A stretch of 64,000 nt of DNA from Cupriavidus basilensis (GTDB taxonomy: Bacteria; Pseudomonadota; Gammaproteobacteria; Burkholderiales; Burkholderiaceae): contig NZ_CP010536.1 of assembly GCF_000832305.1 (NCBI RefSeq), positions 1,116,001 to 1,180,000 of the forward strand, written 5' to 3'. The stretch's first letter is position 1. The number at the start of each line of letters is the position of its first letter. The notes below the pieces were generated by a model, which saw only the letters and a program-made list of their open reading frames with translations, was not told where the DNA came from and made no database searches. This document shows positions 47,325-56,624 of this stretch, in pieces. The position numbers and the translations under genes were made by a program.

Positions 47325-47517
47325 AACCGAGCTAGGTTTTCGACAAGTCAGGGTAATTCCTGAGTTGCCATCCGGAGTGGTGCGAAGCATTGTCGCCATG
47401 CACCAGTCCAGCGCCGGGATGCGTTAGAAATACGTACCGAGCGGGCACCATTCCCACAAATGGTGCTAGTGAAGGCAGCGGCGCCTCTCACAACCCAAAG
47501 CCCTAAGGAATAACAGG

Positions 47518-47871
47518 ATGGGACGCTTGACCACACATGTACTCGACACCGCAGCCGGCACGCCCGGCGCCGGCATGTCGATTACCCTGCATAAAATTGT
47601 CGACAATCGCAAGGAGACGCTGAAGACAGTCGTCACCAACCACGATGGCCGTTGCGACCAGCCCCTGCTGGATGGCGACACCATGGCGGTTGGGGTGTAC
47701 GAACTCGAATTCGGCGCCGGCGATTATTTCCGCACCCAGGGCACCAAGCTGCCCGAGCCGGCTTTCCTCGACGTGGTGACGCTGCGTTTCGGCATTGCCG
47801 ACACCAGCGCGCATTACCACGTGCCGCTGCTGGTCTCCCCCTGGTCGTACTCGACCTACCGTGGCAGCTAA
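47518..47871 (+). CDS. uraH: 5-hydroxyisourate hydrolase (transthyretin-like)
   Basis: A 117-aa enzyme that hydrolyses 5-hydroxyisourate to OHCU. It has the N-terminal [17 protein letters not shown] signature and the diagnostic C-terminal tetrapeptide YRGS. It precedes puuD by 31 bases, so urate oxidation and the next step are co-expressed. Codons 27-30 contain ATTGTCGACAAT (47596-47607), a perfect palindrome of the same type as the upstream operators. Confidence 0.97.
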   Translation: MGRLTTHVLDTAAGTPGAGMSITLHKIVDNRKETLKTVVTNHDGRCDQPLLDGDTMAVGVYELEFGAGDYFRTQGTKLPEPAFLDVVTLRFGIADTSAHYHVPLLVSPWSYSTYRGS

Positions 47872-47902
47872 GCGCGGCAACGGGCGATAAAGGAGACAAG
47901 AC

Positions 47903-49108
47903 ATGGAAGGCTATATCCTCGACTGGGCCAATCTGCTGCTGCGCTGGGTGCACGTCATCACGGCGATCGCGTGGATCGGCTCCTCGTTCTATTTCGTCTG
48001 GCTGGACAACAGCCTGACCCGTCCCGACGACCCCGACCTGCAGGAGAAGGGCGTGGGCGGCGAACTGTGGGCGGTGCACGGCGGCGGGTTCTACAACCCG
48101 CAGAAATACCTGAGCGCGCCCAAGACGCTGCCGGAGAACCTGCACTGGTTTTACTGGGAGTCCTATTCCACCTGGATGACCGGCTTTGGCCTGCTGGTGG
48201 TGCTGTACCTGTTCAACGCCAGCACGTTCCTGATCGACAAGAACGTGATGGACATGTCGCCGGGCGCGGCGATCGGGTTTGCGCTGTCGTATCTTGGCGT
48301 GGGCTGGCTGGTGTACGACTGCATCTGCCGCGTGTTCGGCAAGAGCGACCGCACCGTCGGCATCCTGGTGGCGATCTACGTGGCGCTGGCCGCGTTCGTG
48401 GCCTGCCACGTGTTCTCGGGCCGCGCGGCATTCCTGCTGACCGGCGCGATGATCGCGACCATCATGAGCGCCAACGTGCTGGTGTGGATCATCCCGGGGC
48501 AGCGCAAGGTGGTTGCCGCGCTGCGCGCGGGCGATCCGGTGGATCCGGTGCATGGCAAGAACGCCAAGCAGCGCAGCGTGCACAACACGTACTTCACGCT
48601 GCCGGTGTTGTTCGCCATGCTGTCGAACCACTACAGCATGACCTACAGCTACAAGTACAACTGGGCCGTGCTGGTGCTGATCATGCTGGCCGGCGTGCTG
48701 ATTCGCCAGTTCTTCATCCTCAAGCACAAGGGCAGGATCAACGTCGCGTGGCCGGCTGCCGGCGTGGCCGTGCTGGCGGTTGTCGCGGTGATGATCGCGC
48801 CGGTGCCGCGTGAGGTGGTCGCCAGCAAGGACGGTGCGGCTGCCGCGCAGGTGAGCTTTATCCAGGTACAGGAAGTCATCAATTCGCGCTGCATCCAATG
48901 CCATGCCGCGGCGCCAAAGTTGATGCCGAGCGCCGCCAAGGGTATCAAGCTCGATACCGCTGACGAGATCAAGGCGCATGCGCAGATGATCTACCAGCAG
49001 GCGGTGCAGCAAAAGGCCATGCCGCTTGGCAACGTCACGCAGATCACGGATGACGAGCGCGCGCTGCTGGGCCAGTGGTTCGAGGCAGGCGCCAAGACCA
49101 CCAACTGA
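47903..49108 (+). CDS. puuD: Membrane urate hydroxylase with cytochrome c domain
   Basis: A 401-aa protein of the PuuD type that oxidises urate to 5-hydroxyisourate and passes electrons to the respiratory chain. The N-terminal 300 residues hold about eight membrane helices (LDWANLLLRWVHVITAIAWIG at the start). A C-terminal c-type heme domain has CIQCH near residue 330. It replaces soluble uricase, none of which is seen here. A terminator follows. Confidence 0.95.
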   Translation: MEGYILDWANLLLRWVHVITAIAWIGSSFYFVWLDNSLTRPDDPDLQEKGVGGELWAVHGGGFYNPQKYLSAPKTLPENLHWFYWESYSTWMTGFGLLVVLYLFNASTFLIDKNVMDMSPGAAIGFALSYLGVGWLVYDCICRVFGKSDRTVGILVAIYVALAAFVACHVFSGRAAFLLTGAMIATIMSANVLVWIIPGQRKVVAALRAGDPVDPVHGKNAKQRSVHNTYFTLPVLFAMLSNHYSMTYSYKYNWAVLVLIMLAGVLIRQFFILKHKGRINVAWPAAGVAVLAVVAVMIAPVPREVVASKDGAAAAQVSFIQVQEVINSRCIQCHAAAPKLMPSAAKGIKLDTADEIKAHAQMIYQQAVQQKAMPLGNVTQITDDERALLGQWFEAGAKTTN

Positions 49109-49224
49109 TTTGATGGAGATCAACGGGCCCGGCCGAGAGGCGGGCCTGTTACCGAGCATCGGTGATCGGCGGTCCGGTGGCTATGTCGTTGATGGCCGGA
49201 GGTCCGGACCGACGAGGGTTTGAG

Positions 49225-49249
49225 CGGGGCGCAAGCCCCGTTTTTTTTT
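49225..49249 (+). terminator. Intrinsic terminator of uraH-puuD
   Basis: CGGGGC, loop GCAA, GCCCCG followed by nine T residues, 116 bases past the puuD stop. Confidence 0.92.
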
Positions 49250-49347
49250 GAGAGCGGTAACTTGAGGGGGCGCCGTTTCCTTGAGCGGCGATGGCTTTTG
49301 GGTCCAGACAGGGTGATGTCGCATGCCCCTCCGGAACCCCCAAAACC

Positions 49348-49965
49348 CTACTGCAAATCAGCAATATAACTAGCAAGATTCCGAATATCCGCATCCGACA
49401 GCCCGCGAGCTACGCTAGTCATGCTCCCCGCATCATTAGTCCGCTTGCGCGAACGGAAGTCTTCGAGTTGCTTGACGATATACGCATACTGCTGCCCCGC
49501 CACGCGGGGAATTTCATTCTGCCCCTTGAATCCGCCGAGATGGCACATGGTGCAGAGCACTTCCTCGGCCTTCTTCCTGCCGGCTTGCACTTTCTGCCCG
49601 TCGGCCTTGAACTGGGACGCAATGGGTTTCTGCGCGGCAAAATATTCGCCCAGGTCGAGCATGTCCTCGCGCGACAGTGGCGTGGCCATCGGCGTGATCA
49701 TCGGATGACTGCGACGGCCTTCCTTGAAATCCTTCAGTTCCAGGTAGATGTAGCGTCCGCTCTGGCCGGCCAGCACCGGATAGAGCGGATTGCTGGCGTT
49801 GCCCATCGGGCCATGGCAGGCGACGCACGATTCGGCCTTGCGCTTGCCGGCGTCGGGATCGGCGTGCGCGCTGCCGACGACGGCTGCCAGCAGCAGGCCC
49901 GCCAGAAGCACCGGCCCCGGCAGCGCTAACCGCCGGGGCCGGGCCAGATAGGACCGGATACGCAT
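49348..49965 (-). CDS. Periplasmic diheme cytochrome c
   Basis: A 205-aa exported cytochrome. The signal peptide ends near GSAHA (residue 35). Two heme-binding motifs are CVACH (47-51) and CTMCH (138-142), each followed by a class I cytochrome c fold, including methionine-bearing ligand loops. It follows the PQQ dehydrogenase gene and is the likely electron acceptor. The ATG at 49965 lies in the last unit of a heptamer repeat, with AGGGA of the preceding unit serving as ribosome site. Confidence 0.92.
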   Translation of the reverse strand: MRIRSYLARPRRLALPGPVLLAGLLLAAVVGSAHADPDAGKRKAESCVACHGPMGNASNPLYPVLAGQSGRYIYLELKDFKEGRRSHPMITPMATPLSREDMLDLGEYFAAQKPIASQFKADGQKVQAGRKKAEEVLCTMCHLGGFKGQNEIPRVAGQQYAYIVKQLEDFRSRKRTNDAGSMTSVARGLSDADIRNLASYIADLQ

Positions 49966-50012
49966 CCCTGATCCCTGATCCCTAATCCGCGATCCCTGAT
50001 CCCTGATCCCTA
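49964..50012. repeat. Seven-copy heptamer joining two genes
   Basis: Seven tandem 7-mers, five matching ATCCCTR-type exactly and one altered (ATCCGCG), run without a break from the TAG stop of the PQQ dehydrogenase gene (50012-50010) to the ATG of the cytochrome gene (49965-49963). In the transcript sense the unit is an AGGGATC permutation, so each repeat offers a Shine-Dalgarno-like AGGGA. Confidence 0.9.
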
Positions 50013-51758
50013 TTGCACCGCGAACACCAACACGCTGTTGCCGCGCTTGAAGTCCAGTTGCGTGTTGCCGCCGGCCGCCACCGCGATGTACTGCTTGCCG
50101 CCGACCATGTAGGACACCGCCGGCGCATTCACGCCCGCGCCGCACTGGTACTCCCACAGCTTCTTGCCGGTGGCGGCGTCGAAGGCGCGGAACAGGCCGT
50201 TGCCTTCACCATTGAAGACCAGCCCGCCGGCTGTCGCGAGCACGCCGCCGATCAGCGGCTGGTCGGTCTTGTAGTCCCACACCACCTTGCCGGTATCGAT
50301 GTTTACCGCAGAGAGCTTGCCCCACTGCGCCTCTGCCGGGATGGTCTTGAAGGCGCCGCCAAGCCAGAGCTTGCCGCCCGGGTAGGGCGAGGCTTCCACC
50401 TGGTACGTCATGGGCTGGTGCAGGTTGGCGGCATAGGCCATCCGCGTCTTCGGGTTGAAGGCCATCGGCGACCATTCCACGCCGCCGTTGGCGCCTGGCA
50501 GCATGCGCGCGCCATTGGCCGTGGGCAGGGTCCACATGTCTTCCTGTGGGATCATGGCTTGCGAGAAGCGGATAAGCCGGCCGTCGCGGCGGTCATGCAC
50601 ATAGACGTGGCCGGTCTTGCCGCCGTGGATCACGCCGGGAATCATCTGGCCGTTCTTGTCGCGCACGTCGACCAGGATCGGCGGGCTCACGGCGTCCAGG
50701 TCCCATACGTCATGGGCGATGTACTGCGAGTGCCATTTGTAGGCGCCGGTATCCAGGTCCACCGCGACCATCGAATCCGTATAGAGGTTGTCTCCGGGGC
50801 GGATGGCGCCATACAGGTCGGGCGAGGGATTGCCCACCACGAAGATCGCCATCCTGTTCTTGCGGTCGATCGCCGGCGGCATCCACACGCCGCCGCCAAG
50901 CGCCTTGTAGAAATCGCCGCCCTTGTCCGCGAGCTGTTTCTTCTCAGCCGCGATATCGCGCTTCATGTCGCGGCCGGTGGCGTCCCTGGTGGCCCACACG
51001 CCTTCATGGCCCTTTTCGGGGATGGTGTAGAAGGTCCACAGCAGCTTGCCGTCGGTGGCGCTGTACGCCTTGAGGAAGCCACGGATGCCGTATTCGCCGC
51101 CATTGGTGCCGATCAGGATCTTGTCGTCCACCACCACCGGCGCCATGGTTTCCGAGTAGCCCAGCTCGGGATCGGCGATCTGCGTTTCCCACAGCAGCTT
51201 GCCGGTCCTGGCGTCCAGCGCGACCAGCCTGGCGTCGAGCGTGCCCATGAAGACGCGGTCGCCGGAGACGGCCACGCCGCGGTTGTTCGGGCCGCAGCAA
51301 AAGGTCGTGATCGGCCCCATCTTGTGCTTGTAGTGCCAGAACTCCTTGCCGGTCACGGCATCGATCGCATAGACGTGGTTATAGGACGTGGTCAGGAACA
51401 TGACGCCGTTGACCACGATCGGCGCGGTCTCCATGGACTCGAGCACGGCGGTCTGGAACAGGAACGCGGGTTTCAGCTTTGCCACGTTCCTGGTGTTGAT
51501 CTGGCTGCCCGGGTAGTAGCGCGTCTGCACGTAGGAGCCATTGGAATGCACCCAATCGCGAGCGTCGTTGCCGGCCGCGTCGAGCTGTGCCTGCGTCACC
51601 GGCGGGAGGGGCCGGGTCATGGCCGCGCCCGGGGTGGTCGCGCCGCCCTGGATTTCGTCCGCGCCGAAGGCTGCGGGAATGAGCGCGGCGGCCGCGGCGG
51701 CCAGTGCAAGCAACAGCAAGGGGAGGGGCACCCGGGCGTGGCTGCGGGATGAGAGCAT
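50010..51758 (-). CDS. PQQ-dependent alcohol dehydrogenase (MDH/EDH family)
   Basis: A 582-aa periplasmic eight-bladed propeller quinoprotein. The signal peptide ends near AAFGA. The vicinal disulfide is Cys154-Cys155 ([11 protein letters not shown]). Metal ligands are Glu222 (NGGEYGIRG) and Asn310 (VVGNPSPD); the catalytic base should be Asp353 in [10 protein letters not shown], with another Asp at 355. That D-x-D form occurs in lanthanide-type XoxF/PedH enzymes but also in glucose-dehydrogenase-like quinoproteins, so metal use is open. No C-terminal heme domain; the adjacent cytochrome supplies it. AAGGAG precedes the ATG. Confidence 0.92.
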   Translation of the reverse strand: MLSSRSHARVPLPLLLLALAAAAAALIPAAFGADEIQGGATTPGAAMTRPLPPVTQAQLDAAGNDARDWVHSNGSYVQTRYYPGSQINTRNVAKLKPAFLFQTAVLESMETAPIVVNGVMFLTTSYNHVYAIDAVTGKEFWHYKHKMGPITTFCCGPNNRGVAVSGDRVFMGTLDARLVALDARTGKLLWETQIADPELGYSETMAPVVVDDKILIGTNGGEYGIRGFLKAYSATDGKLLWTFYTIPEKGHEGVWATRDATGRDMKRDIAAEKKQLADKGGDFYKALGGGVWMPPAIDRKNRMAIFVVGNPSPDLYGAIRPGDNLYTDSMVAVDLDTGAYKWHSQYIAHDVWDLDAVSPPILVDVRDKNGQMIPGVIHGGKTGHVYVHDRRDGRLIRFSQAMIPQEDMWTLPTANGARMLPGANGGVEWSPMAFNPKTRMAYAANLHQPMTYQVEASPYPGGKLWLGGAFKTIPAEAQWGKLSAVNIDTGKVVWDYKTDQPLIGGVLATAGGLVFNGEGNGLFRAFDAATGKKLWEYQCGAGVNAPAVSYMVGGKQYIAVAAGGNTQLDFKRGNSVLVFAVQ

Positions 51759-52032
51759 GGGAAGCTCCTTGCTTGAATCTATTCGTGCCCCGGCTTTCCC
51801 AGGGCGAAAGGGTGTGCTTGTCGCACACTGTGGCGGCCCGGGTCACAAGCAGTATAGGCAAGAGTGCCGGCAAAACAACCTGCATCGCGGCGCGTGTCAA
51901 ATCGGTGTTCGCCGCGCCGCAGCATGCCCGCCGACGCTCCTTGAAATTGCGCGTCTTACCCTCCAGACTTAGCCAGCGAAGTTGTCGCGGTGAGACAGGT
52001 AACGTAGTCAACGGCAGTGGCGGGGGACGGAC

Positions 52033-52701
52033 ATGAACGGACGCACTGGATGGCGCGCGGGGCTTGCCGCCGCGTTGCTATGTGGCATGGGAGTGCTGTG
52101 CCTGCAGGCCAGGGCCGACGACGACATTAGCCTCAATGCCCGCCTGCTTGCGGCCGCGCGGGCCGGCGACGCGGTGGCGGTGAGCGCATCGCTGCAGCAG
52201 GGCGCGGCGGTGAATGCGCGCAACCGCATCGGCGATACGGCGCTGCTCACCGCAGCCAAGCGTGGGCTGACCGAGATGGCGCGCACGCTGGTCGAGCATG
52301 GCGCCGACGTCAGCCAGGCCAACGTGCAGGGCGTGACGCCGCTGATGGCCGCGGCCTTCGGCGGCTTTGACGAGATTGTGGCGATGCTGCTGGCGCGCCA
52401 TGCGGAACTCGCCGCCACGGATCGCGTCGGCAAGACCGCCATGATCTACGCGGCCGGCGAGGGCCATGCTGGCGTGGTTCGGCAACTGCTGGACGCCGGC
52501 GTGGACGTCAACACCCTCTACGCCAACGAGCTCACCGCGCTGATGTGGGCCGCGGGCTACGACAAGGTCGATACGGTGCGCCTGCTGTTGTCCAGAGGCG
52601 CCCGCCCGGAGCTGCGCGACAACCGCGGGCTGACCGCGCGGGAGATCGCCGATCAGGCCGGCGCGAAGACGGTGGCTGGCTTGCTGAGTACGCAGCATTA
52701 A
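52033..52701 (+). CDS. Exported ankyrin-repeat protein
   Basis: A 222-aa protein with a signal peptide ending near LQARA and five ankyrin repeats of about 33 residues (GDTALLTAAKRGLTEMARTL, GVTPLMAAAFGGFDEIVAML, GKTAMIYAAGEGHAGVVRQL and so on). It should sit in the periplasm and bind a protein. It is divergent from the PQQ dehydrogenase gene across a 274-bp promoter gap; small ankyrin proteins often accompany such enzymes and catalases. Confidence 0.9.
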   Translation: MNGRTGWRAGLAAALLCGMGVLCLQARADDDISLNARLLAAARAGDAVAVSASLQQGAAVNARNRIGDTALLTAAKRGLTEMARTLVEHGADVSQANVQGVTPLMAAAFGGFDEIVAMLLARHAELAATDRVGKTAMIYAAGEGHAGVVRQLLDAGVDVNTLYANELTALMWAAGYDKVDTVRLLLSRGARPELRDNRGLTAREIADQAGAKTVAGLLSTQH

Positions 52702-52760
52702 AGACCGCGGATTGCGGCGTCTGCCTCTCTGCCCCGCCTGCAAGGCCAACGTCCCATATA

Positions 52761-52810
52761 CGCAGTCGCACCCAGTCGCACCCAGTCGCACCCAGTCGCA
52801 CCCAGTCGCA
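52761..52810. repeat. Five-copy decamer CCCAGTCGCA
   Basis: Five tandem 10-mers (the first, CGCAGTCGCA, has one change; four are identical) lie between the stops of the convergent ankyrin and beta-propeller genes. Confidence 0.92.
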
Positions 52811-52855
52811 CGGAATCCTGAAGACCCGGCTGCACGCCGGTGCGCGTCAGTGGAT

Positions 52856-53908
52856 TCAAGGCGCATCTAGCGTCCCCGGGCTCTTCGGGTAGGTGACAAC
52901 GCCCCAGCTCAGCGCCACGCCGGCCACTTCGCGCAGCGGCTGGTAGGTCCGCGCGTCCACCACGTAGACGGCGTTCGAGCGGCCGCAGGCGATCAGCAGC
53001 CGCGCGTCGTCGGGGGTGAAGCTGAAGTGCCAGCAACGTTTGCCGGTGGCGATGTTGGCGATGTTCTCATCGCTGTCGGCATCGAATACCTGGATGGTGT
53101 CCGCCCGCGACGCGGCCACGAACAGGCGTTTGCCGGCGCGGTCGAAGGCGGCCCCGTAGGGCCCGCTGCGCGTCGGCACCGTGCGCAGGATGCGGTAGTC
53201 GGCCGCATCGAGCACCAGGAACGCATTGGCCGACTCCAGCGTGACGATATAGCGTTGTCCGTCGGGACTCGCCTTGATGCCGCGCGGGCGCGATCCGGGC
53301 GGCGTCTTGATCAGGTTGAGGCGGCGGCCGCTGGCGCGCTCGTAGACCGACACCGTATCGTCGCCCTCGTTGGTGACCAGCAGCAGGCGAGCGTCCGGCG
53401 AGAATTCGATGCCTTCGGTCTCCAGGCCGCTGGGGATCGCGCGCGTGACGCGCCAGTCCTTGAGGTCGATCACGGCGATCTGCGCCGGGACCGGCGCGTG
53501 GTCGCCAGCCTTGCCCGGCTCGCCGGGCTCATAGGTGACGAAAGCCTGCCCGCCGGACACGCGCACGAATTCCGGGTTCTTGCCGATCGGGATGCGCTTG
53601 GCCAGTTGGCCATCGTGTGTGTCGATGACGGTAAGGTCGCCGGTTCCCTTGTTGGCGGCCAGCAGGTATCGTCCATCCGCAGTGATGGCGATGCCGCGCG
53701 GGCCCTTGCCGCCGGTGTCGAAGGTGCTAGTGATGTCGAGCCGATCGAGGTCGATCACCGCGATGCCGCCACTCTCGCTAGACACATAGGCCTTGGGCGC
53801 CAGAGCGCCTCGCGGCGCCGGGCCTGGCGCGCAAGCGGCGCAGGCCAGCGCGGCGAATAGCGCCAGCATGATCCGGCCAGATTGGCCATTGCCCTGTCTC
53901 GTCGCCAT
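52856..53908 (-). CDS. YVTN beta-propeller lipoprotein, PQQ-catabolism associated
   Basis: A 350-aa exported propeller. The signal ends in a lipobox-like LACAAC (Cys near residue 26). Repeats of the YVTN type follow: KAYVSSESGGIAVIDLD, ADGRYLLAANKGTGDLTVID, PDARLLLVTNEGDDTVSVYE, GKRLFVAASRADTIQVFD and DARLLIACGRSNAVYVVD. Such proteins are commonly found beside PQQ alcohol dehydrogenases and cytochromes. Role unknown, perhaps assembly or sensing. Confidence 0.87.
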   Translation of the reverse strand: MATRQGNGQSGRIMLALFAALACAACAPGPAPRGALAPKAYVSSESGGIAVIDLDRLDITSTFDTGGKGPRGIAITADGRYLLAANKGTGDLTVIDTHDGQLAKRIPIGKNPEFVRVSGGQAFVTYEPGEPGKAGDHAPVPAQIAVIDLKDWRVTRAIPSGLETEGIEFSPDARLLLVTNEGDDTVSVYERASGRRLNLIKTPPGSRPRGIKASPDGQRYIVTLESANAFLVLDAADYRILRTVPTRSGPYGAAFDRAGKRLFVAASRADTIQVFDADSDENIANIATGKRCWHFSFTPDDARLLIACGRSNAVYVVDARTYQPLREVAGVALSWGVVTYPKSPGTLDAP

Positions 53909-54035
53909 GCACGCCTCCCGCTTGCGTTGCTTGTCGTTGTCCCCGGCCCGATCCCCTCCGGCTGCCTTTCATTCTTGGTGACGGCGCGGCAACTGCCAAG
54001 GATTTCCCGCATGCCTGGCGCCACTACTGGCGCCA

Positions 54036-56399
54036 CTAGCGCCCGCCCCATTCATAGCGCACGCCCACCAGGAAGAGCCGCGGCGCGCCCGGCGCGACGA
54101 AGCGCTCGATCGGCACCGCCGCGCCGGGCTGCAGCAGGGTGCCGCCGGGAAACACGTTGAGGCCCGCCTGCCCATAGGTTTCATAACGGCGGTCGAACAC
54201 ATTGTCGACGCGCGCGTAGAGTTGCCAGCGCGCATCGACCTGCCAGCTCGCCCGCAGGTTGAACAGCACGAAGCCGGCGGTGCGCGCCAGGCGCGGATCC
54301 TGCGCGCTCAGCGCGCCGTCCTCATTGCCGGCCACCGCGCGCGACGACGATACGATCATGGTGCCGCCGAGCGTGACCGACCCGGTTGCGCGCCAGTCAC
54401 CGCTGAGCTTGAAGCTGTGCAGCGGCACGCCCGCCATGCGCGTGCCGGGGCGCACGTTGACGGGCGCCGCGAAGGGCGTCTGGATCTGGCCGTCCGCCTG
54501 GTAGGTGGATTGCAGGTAGCTGTAGCTGGCGCGCAGCATCACCGGGCCCAGCCGCTGGCGCAGCCCGAGCTCCAGCCCCTGGCTGCGGGTCTTGGGGAAG
54601 TTGGTGAAGTAGCCGAGCGGGCTGACCGGCGAGCGCTGAAACAGGATGTCGTCGCGGTTGTCGCTGCGGTACAGCGCGAGCGTGAGCTCGGTGGCATCCG
54701 CGGCCTTCCAGCGCCCGCCGAACTCCACCGTGCGCGATACCACCTGGCGCAGGTACGGATCCGCCTGCAGGCCGGTGGGCAACTGGCAGGCATTGGCCGG
54801 ATCCGCGCAACCCAGCTCGATGGCGGTCGGCATGCGCGTGCCCTGCGAGGCCGAGGCAAAGACCGTGAGGCCGCTGCGCAACCGGTGCGAGAGCCCAAGC
54901 GAAGGATTGAGCTTCGAGAACGTGAAGCGTTCGTCGGATGCATTCGGCAAGGTCAGCACCGTGTGCGTGCTCGAGGTGTTCCAGCGCGCGCTCGCGGTGA
55001 GGTAGCTGTGCGGCAGCAGCTTGACGGTATCGGAGGCATACAGGCTGACGGTGCTGGTGCGTCCATCGAGCGAGGCGTTGGTGCCGGGCGTGGCGCCGGG
55101 GTCCGCCACCGCCACCCGATCGTCGCTGAAGCTGGCGGGCTGCGTGTCCTGGCGATACGATGCGCGGCTCAGCGCAAAGGCGGCGCCCAGTACCGCGTTG
55201 TGAACGTCGCCCGCATGGGACCACTGCCCGGACAGCCCGTAGTCATGCGTGTTGACGCTCGCGGTGTTGAGCACCGCGCTGGACGGCGCGGCGCCTGGCG
55301 CGCAACCCGCGTTGCCGGCATTGCCCTGGCAGCCAAGCAAGGTGTCGAGGTAGTCGTCGCTGACATCGCCGGTACTGGCCTTTGCGTGCCCCAGGCGAGC
55401 ATAAGCCGTCAGCGCGAGCTGGTCCTCGGCGTTGAGCTGGTGCGTGCCGTTGAGCGTGACCTGCAGCGAGCGCGTGCGGGTGAGGTCGGGCGCGGTGTAG
55501 ATGGCATTGCGCTGGCTGCCGTCAATGCTGTCGGGCAGCAGGCCATTGCCGGACAGGCTGCTGCCGCTGCCCAGCACGCTCACGCTCCATTGCGTATCGG
55601 TGGTCGAGCGGCCGACCTTGGCGAACAGGTTGCCCAGGCTGCTGCCGGACAGCTGGCGCCAGCCGTCCTCGCGAAAGCCCGTGCCCGCCACGAAGGCGTG
55701 CCAGCCATCGCCAAGCACGTTGCCCGCGCTCACGTCGAGCCGCGCGCGGCCGTGGCCGCCCAGGCTTAGGTCGGCCTCCACGCCGGGATGCGTCTCGCCG
55801 GACTTGGTGGTCAGCGCCAGCGCGCCGCCAAGTGCGTTGAGACCGTAGAGCGGGTTGCTGCCGGGCACCAGCGTGATGGTGCTGATGGCGGCCTCGGGGA
55901 TCGCCGTCCAGTCGACCACGTCGCCCAGCGCGCCATTCTGCCGTACGCCGTCCAGGTAGAGCGCGATGCCCTGCGCCGCGCCCAGGGTGGAGGACAGGCG
56001 GTAGCCGCGATAGAGCATGTCCTTCTGGAACGGGTTGCCCTGTACGTCGTTGATCACCACGCTGTCCATGGTCTCGCCGAGGAACGATGACAGGTTGCCA
56101 GCCTTGGCGCGCTCCATGTCGGCGTCCGTCGCGGTTTGCGCATTGCCGGGAAACGCCTCGCGCGGGATGGAGAACGACGGCAGCGGCGCGGGCGCGACCA
56201 CGGTGACCTCGCGCAGGTTGTGGACCTCGTCGCCAGGCGCGGCCTGCGGCGTCTGGGCGGCCACGCCGGCCGGCGCGCCCGCCGCCAGCGCCGCCAGCGC
56301 CGCCAGGGCCAGCCGCGCCAGCCGCGCGCATGCGGCTGCCGTACGCCGCGGCGCGGGCACGAGCCTTGAGCGGCGCGGACAGGGGAAGGCGGGGGCCAT
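54036..56399 (-). CDS. TonB-dependent outer-membrane receptor
   Basis: A 787-aa receptor. The signal peptide ends near GVAAQ. The N-terminal plug (about residues 60-190) has the TonB-box-like region EVTVVAPAP and the plug signature LYRGYRLSSTLGAAQGIALYLDGVRQN; a 22-stranded barrel follows with the C-terminal ARVDNVFDRRYETYG and final VGVRYEWGGR. GGAGACGGTA precedes ATG 56399. Placed next to a PQQ enzyme set, it might import PQQ or a metal chelate; siderophore or other ligands are equally possible on sequence alone. Confidence 0.93.
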   Translation of the reverse strand: MAPAFPCPRRSRLVPAPRRTAAACARLARLALAALAALAAGAPAGVAAQTPQAAPGDEVHNLREVTVVAPAPLPSFSIPREAFPGNAQTATDADMERAKAGNLSSFLGETMDSVVINDVQGNPFQKDMLYRGYRLSSTLGAAQGIALYLDGVRQNGALGDVVDWTAIPEAAISTITLVPGSNPLYGLNALGGALALTTKSGETHPGVEADLSLGGHGRARLDVSAGNVLGDGWHAFVAGTGFREDGWRQLSGSSLGNLFAKVGRSTTDTQWSVSVLGSGSSLSGNGLLPDSIDGSQRNAIYTAPDLTRTRSLQVTLNGTHQLNAEDQLALTAYARLGHAKASTGDVSDDYLDTLLGCQGNAGNAGCAPGAAPSSAVLNTASVNTHDYGLSGQWSHAGDVHNAVLGAAFALSRASYRQDTQPASFSDDRVAVADPGATPGTNASLDGRTSTVSLYASDTVKLLPHSYLTASARWNTSSTHTVLTLPNASDERFTFSKLNPSLGLSHRLRSGLTVFASASQGTRMPTAIELGCADPANACQLPTGLQADPYLRQVVSRTVEFGGRWKAADATELTLALYRSDNRDDILFQRSPVSPLGYFTNFPKTRSQGLELGLRQRLGPVMLRASYSYLQSTYQADGQIQTPFAAPVNVRPGTRMAGVPLHSFKLSGDWRATGSVTLGGTMIVSSSRAVAGNEDGALSAQDPRLARTAGFVLFNLRASWQVDARWQLYARVDNVFDRRYETYGQAGLNVFPGGTLLQPGAAVPIERFVAPGAPRLFLVGVRYEWGGR

Positions 56400-56624
56400 T
56401 ACCGTCTCCGTGGGGACAAGGACGCAAGCGCGGGGCGATCGGGGGTGATGCAAGTGCTACTTACTGTAGTGCACAAGGTGGCAAGCGCCAAATCGATCAC
56501 GCGGCGGCAGCCAGGCGGCGGCGCGCCCTGTATTTTTCGCCTAGAGTTTGAAGGCGTGCCAAGCACACCGCACCCGATCGCTGTGCTGCAGCACCATGAT
56601 CTTCATCGGATCGAGGAGTCCGCC

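Noticed and set aside
52761..52810. Tandem decamers considered as a CRISPR array
   Set aside because: Units are adjacent with no unique spacers, are far too short, and no cas genes are present.
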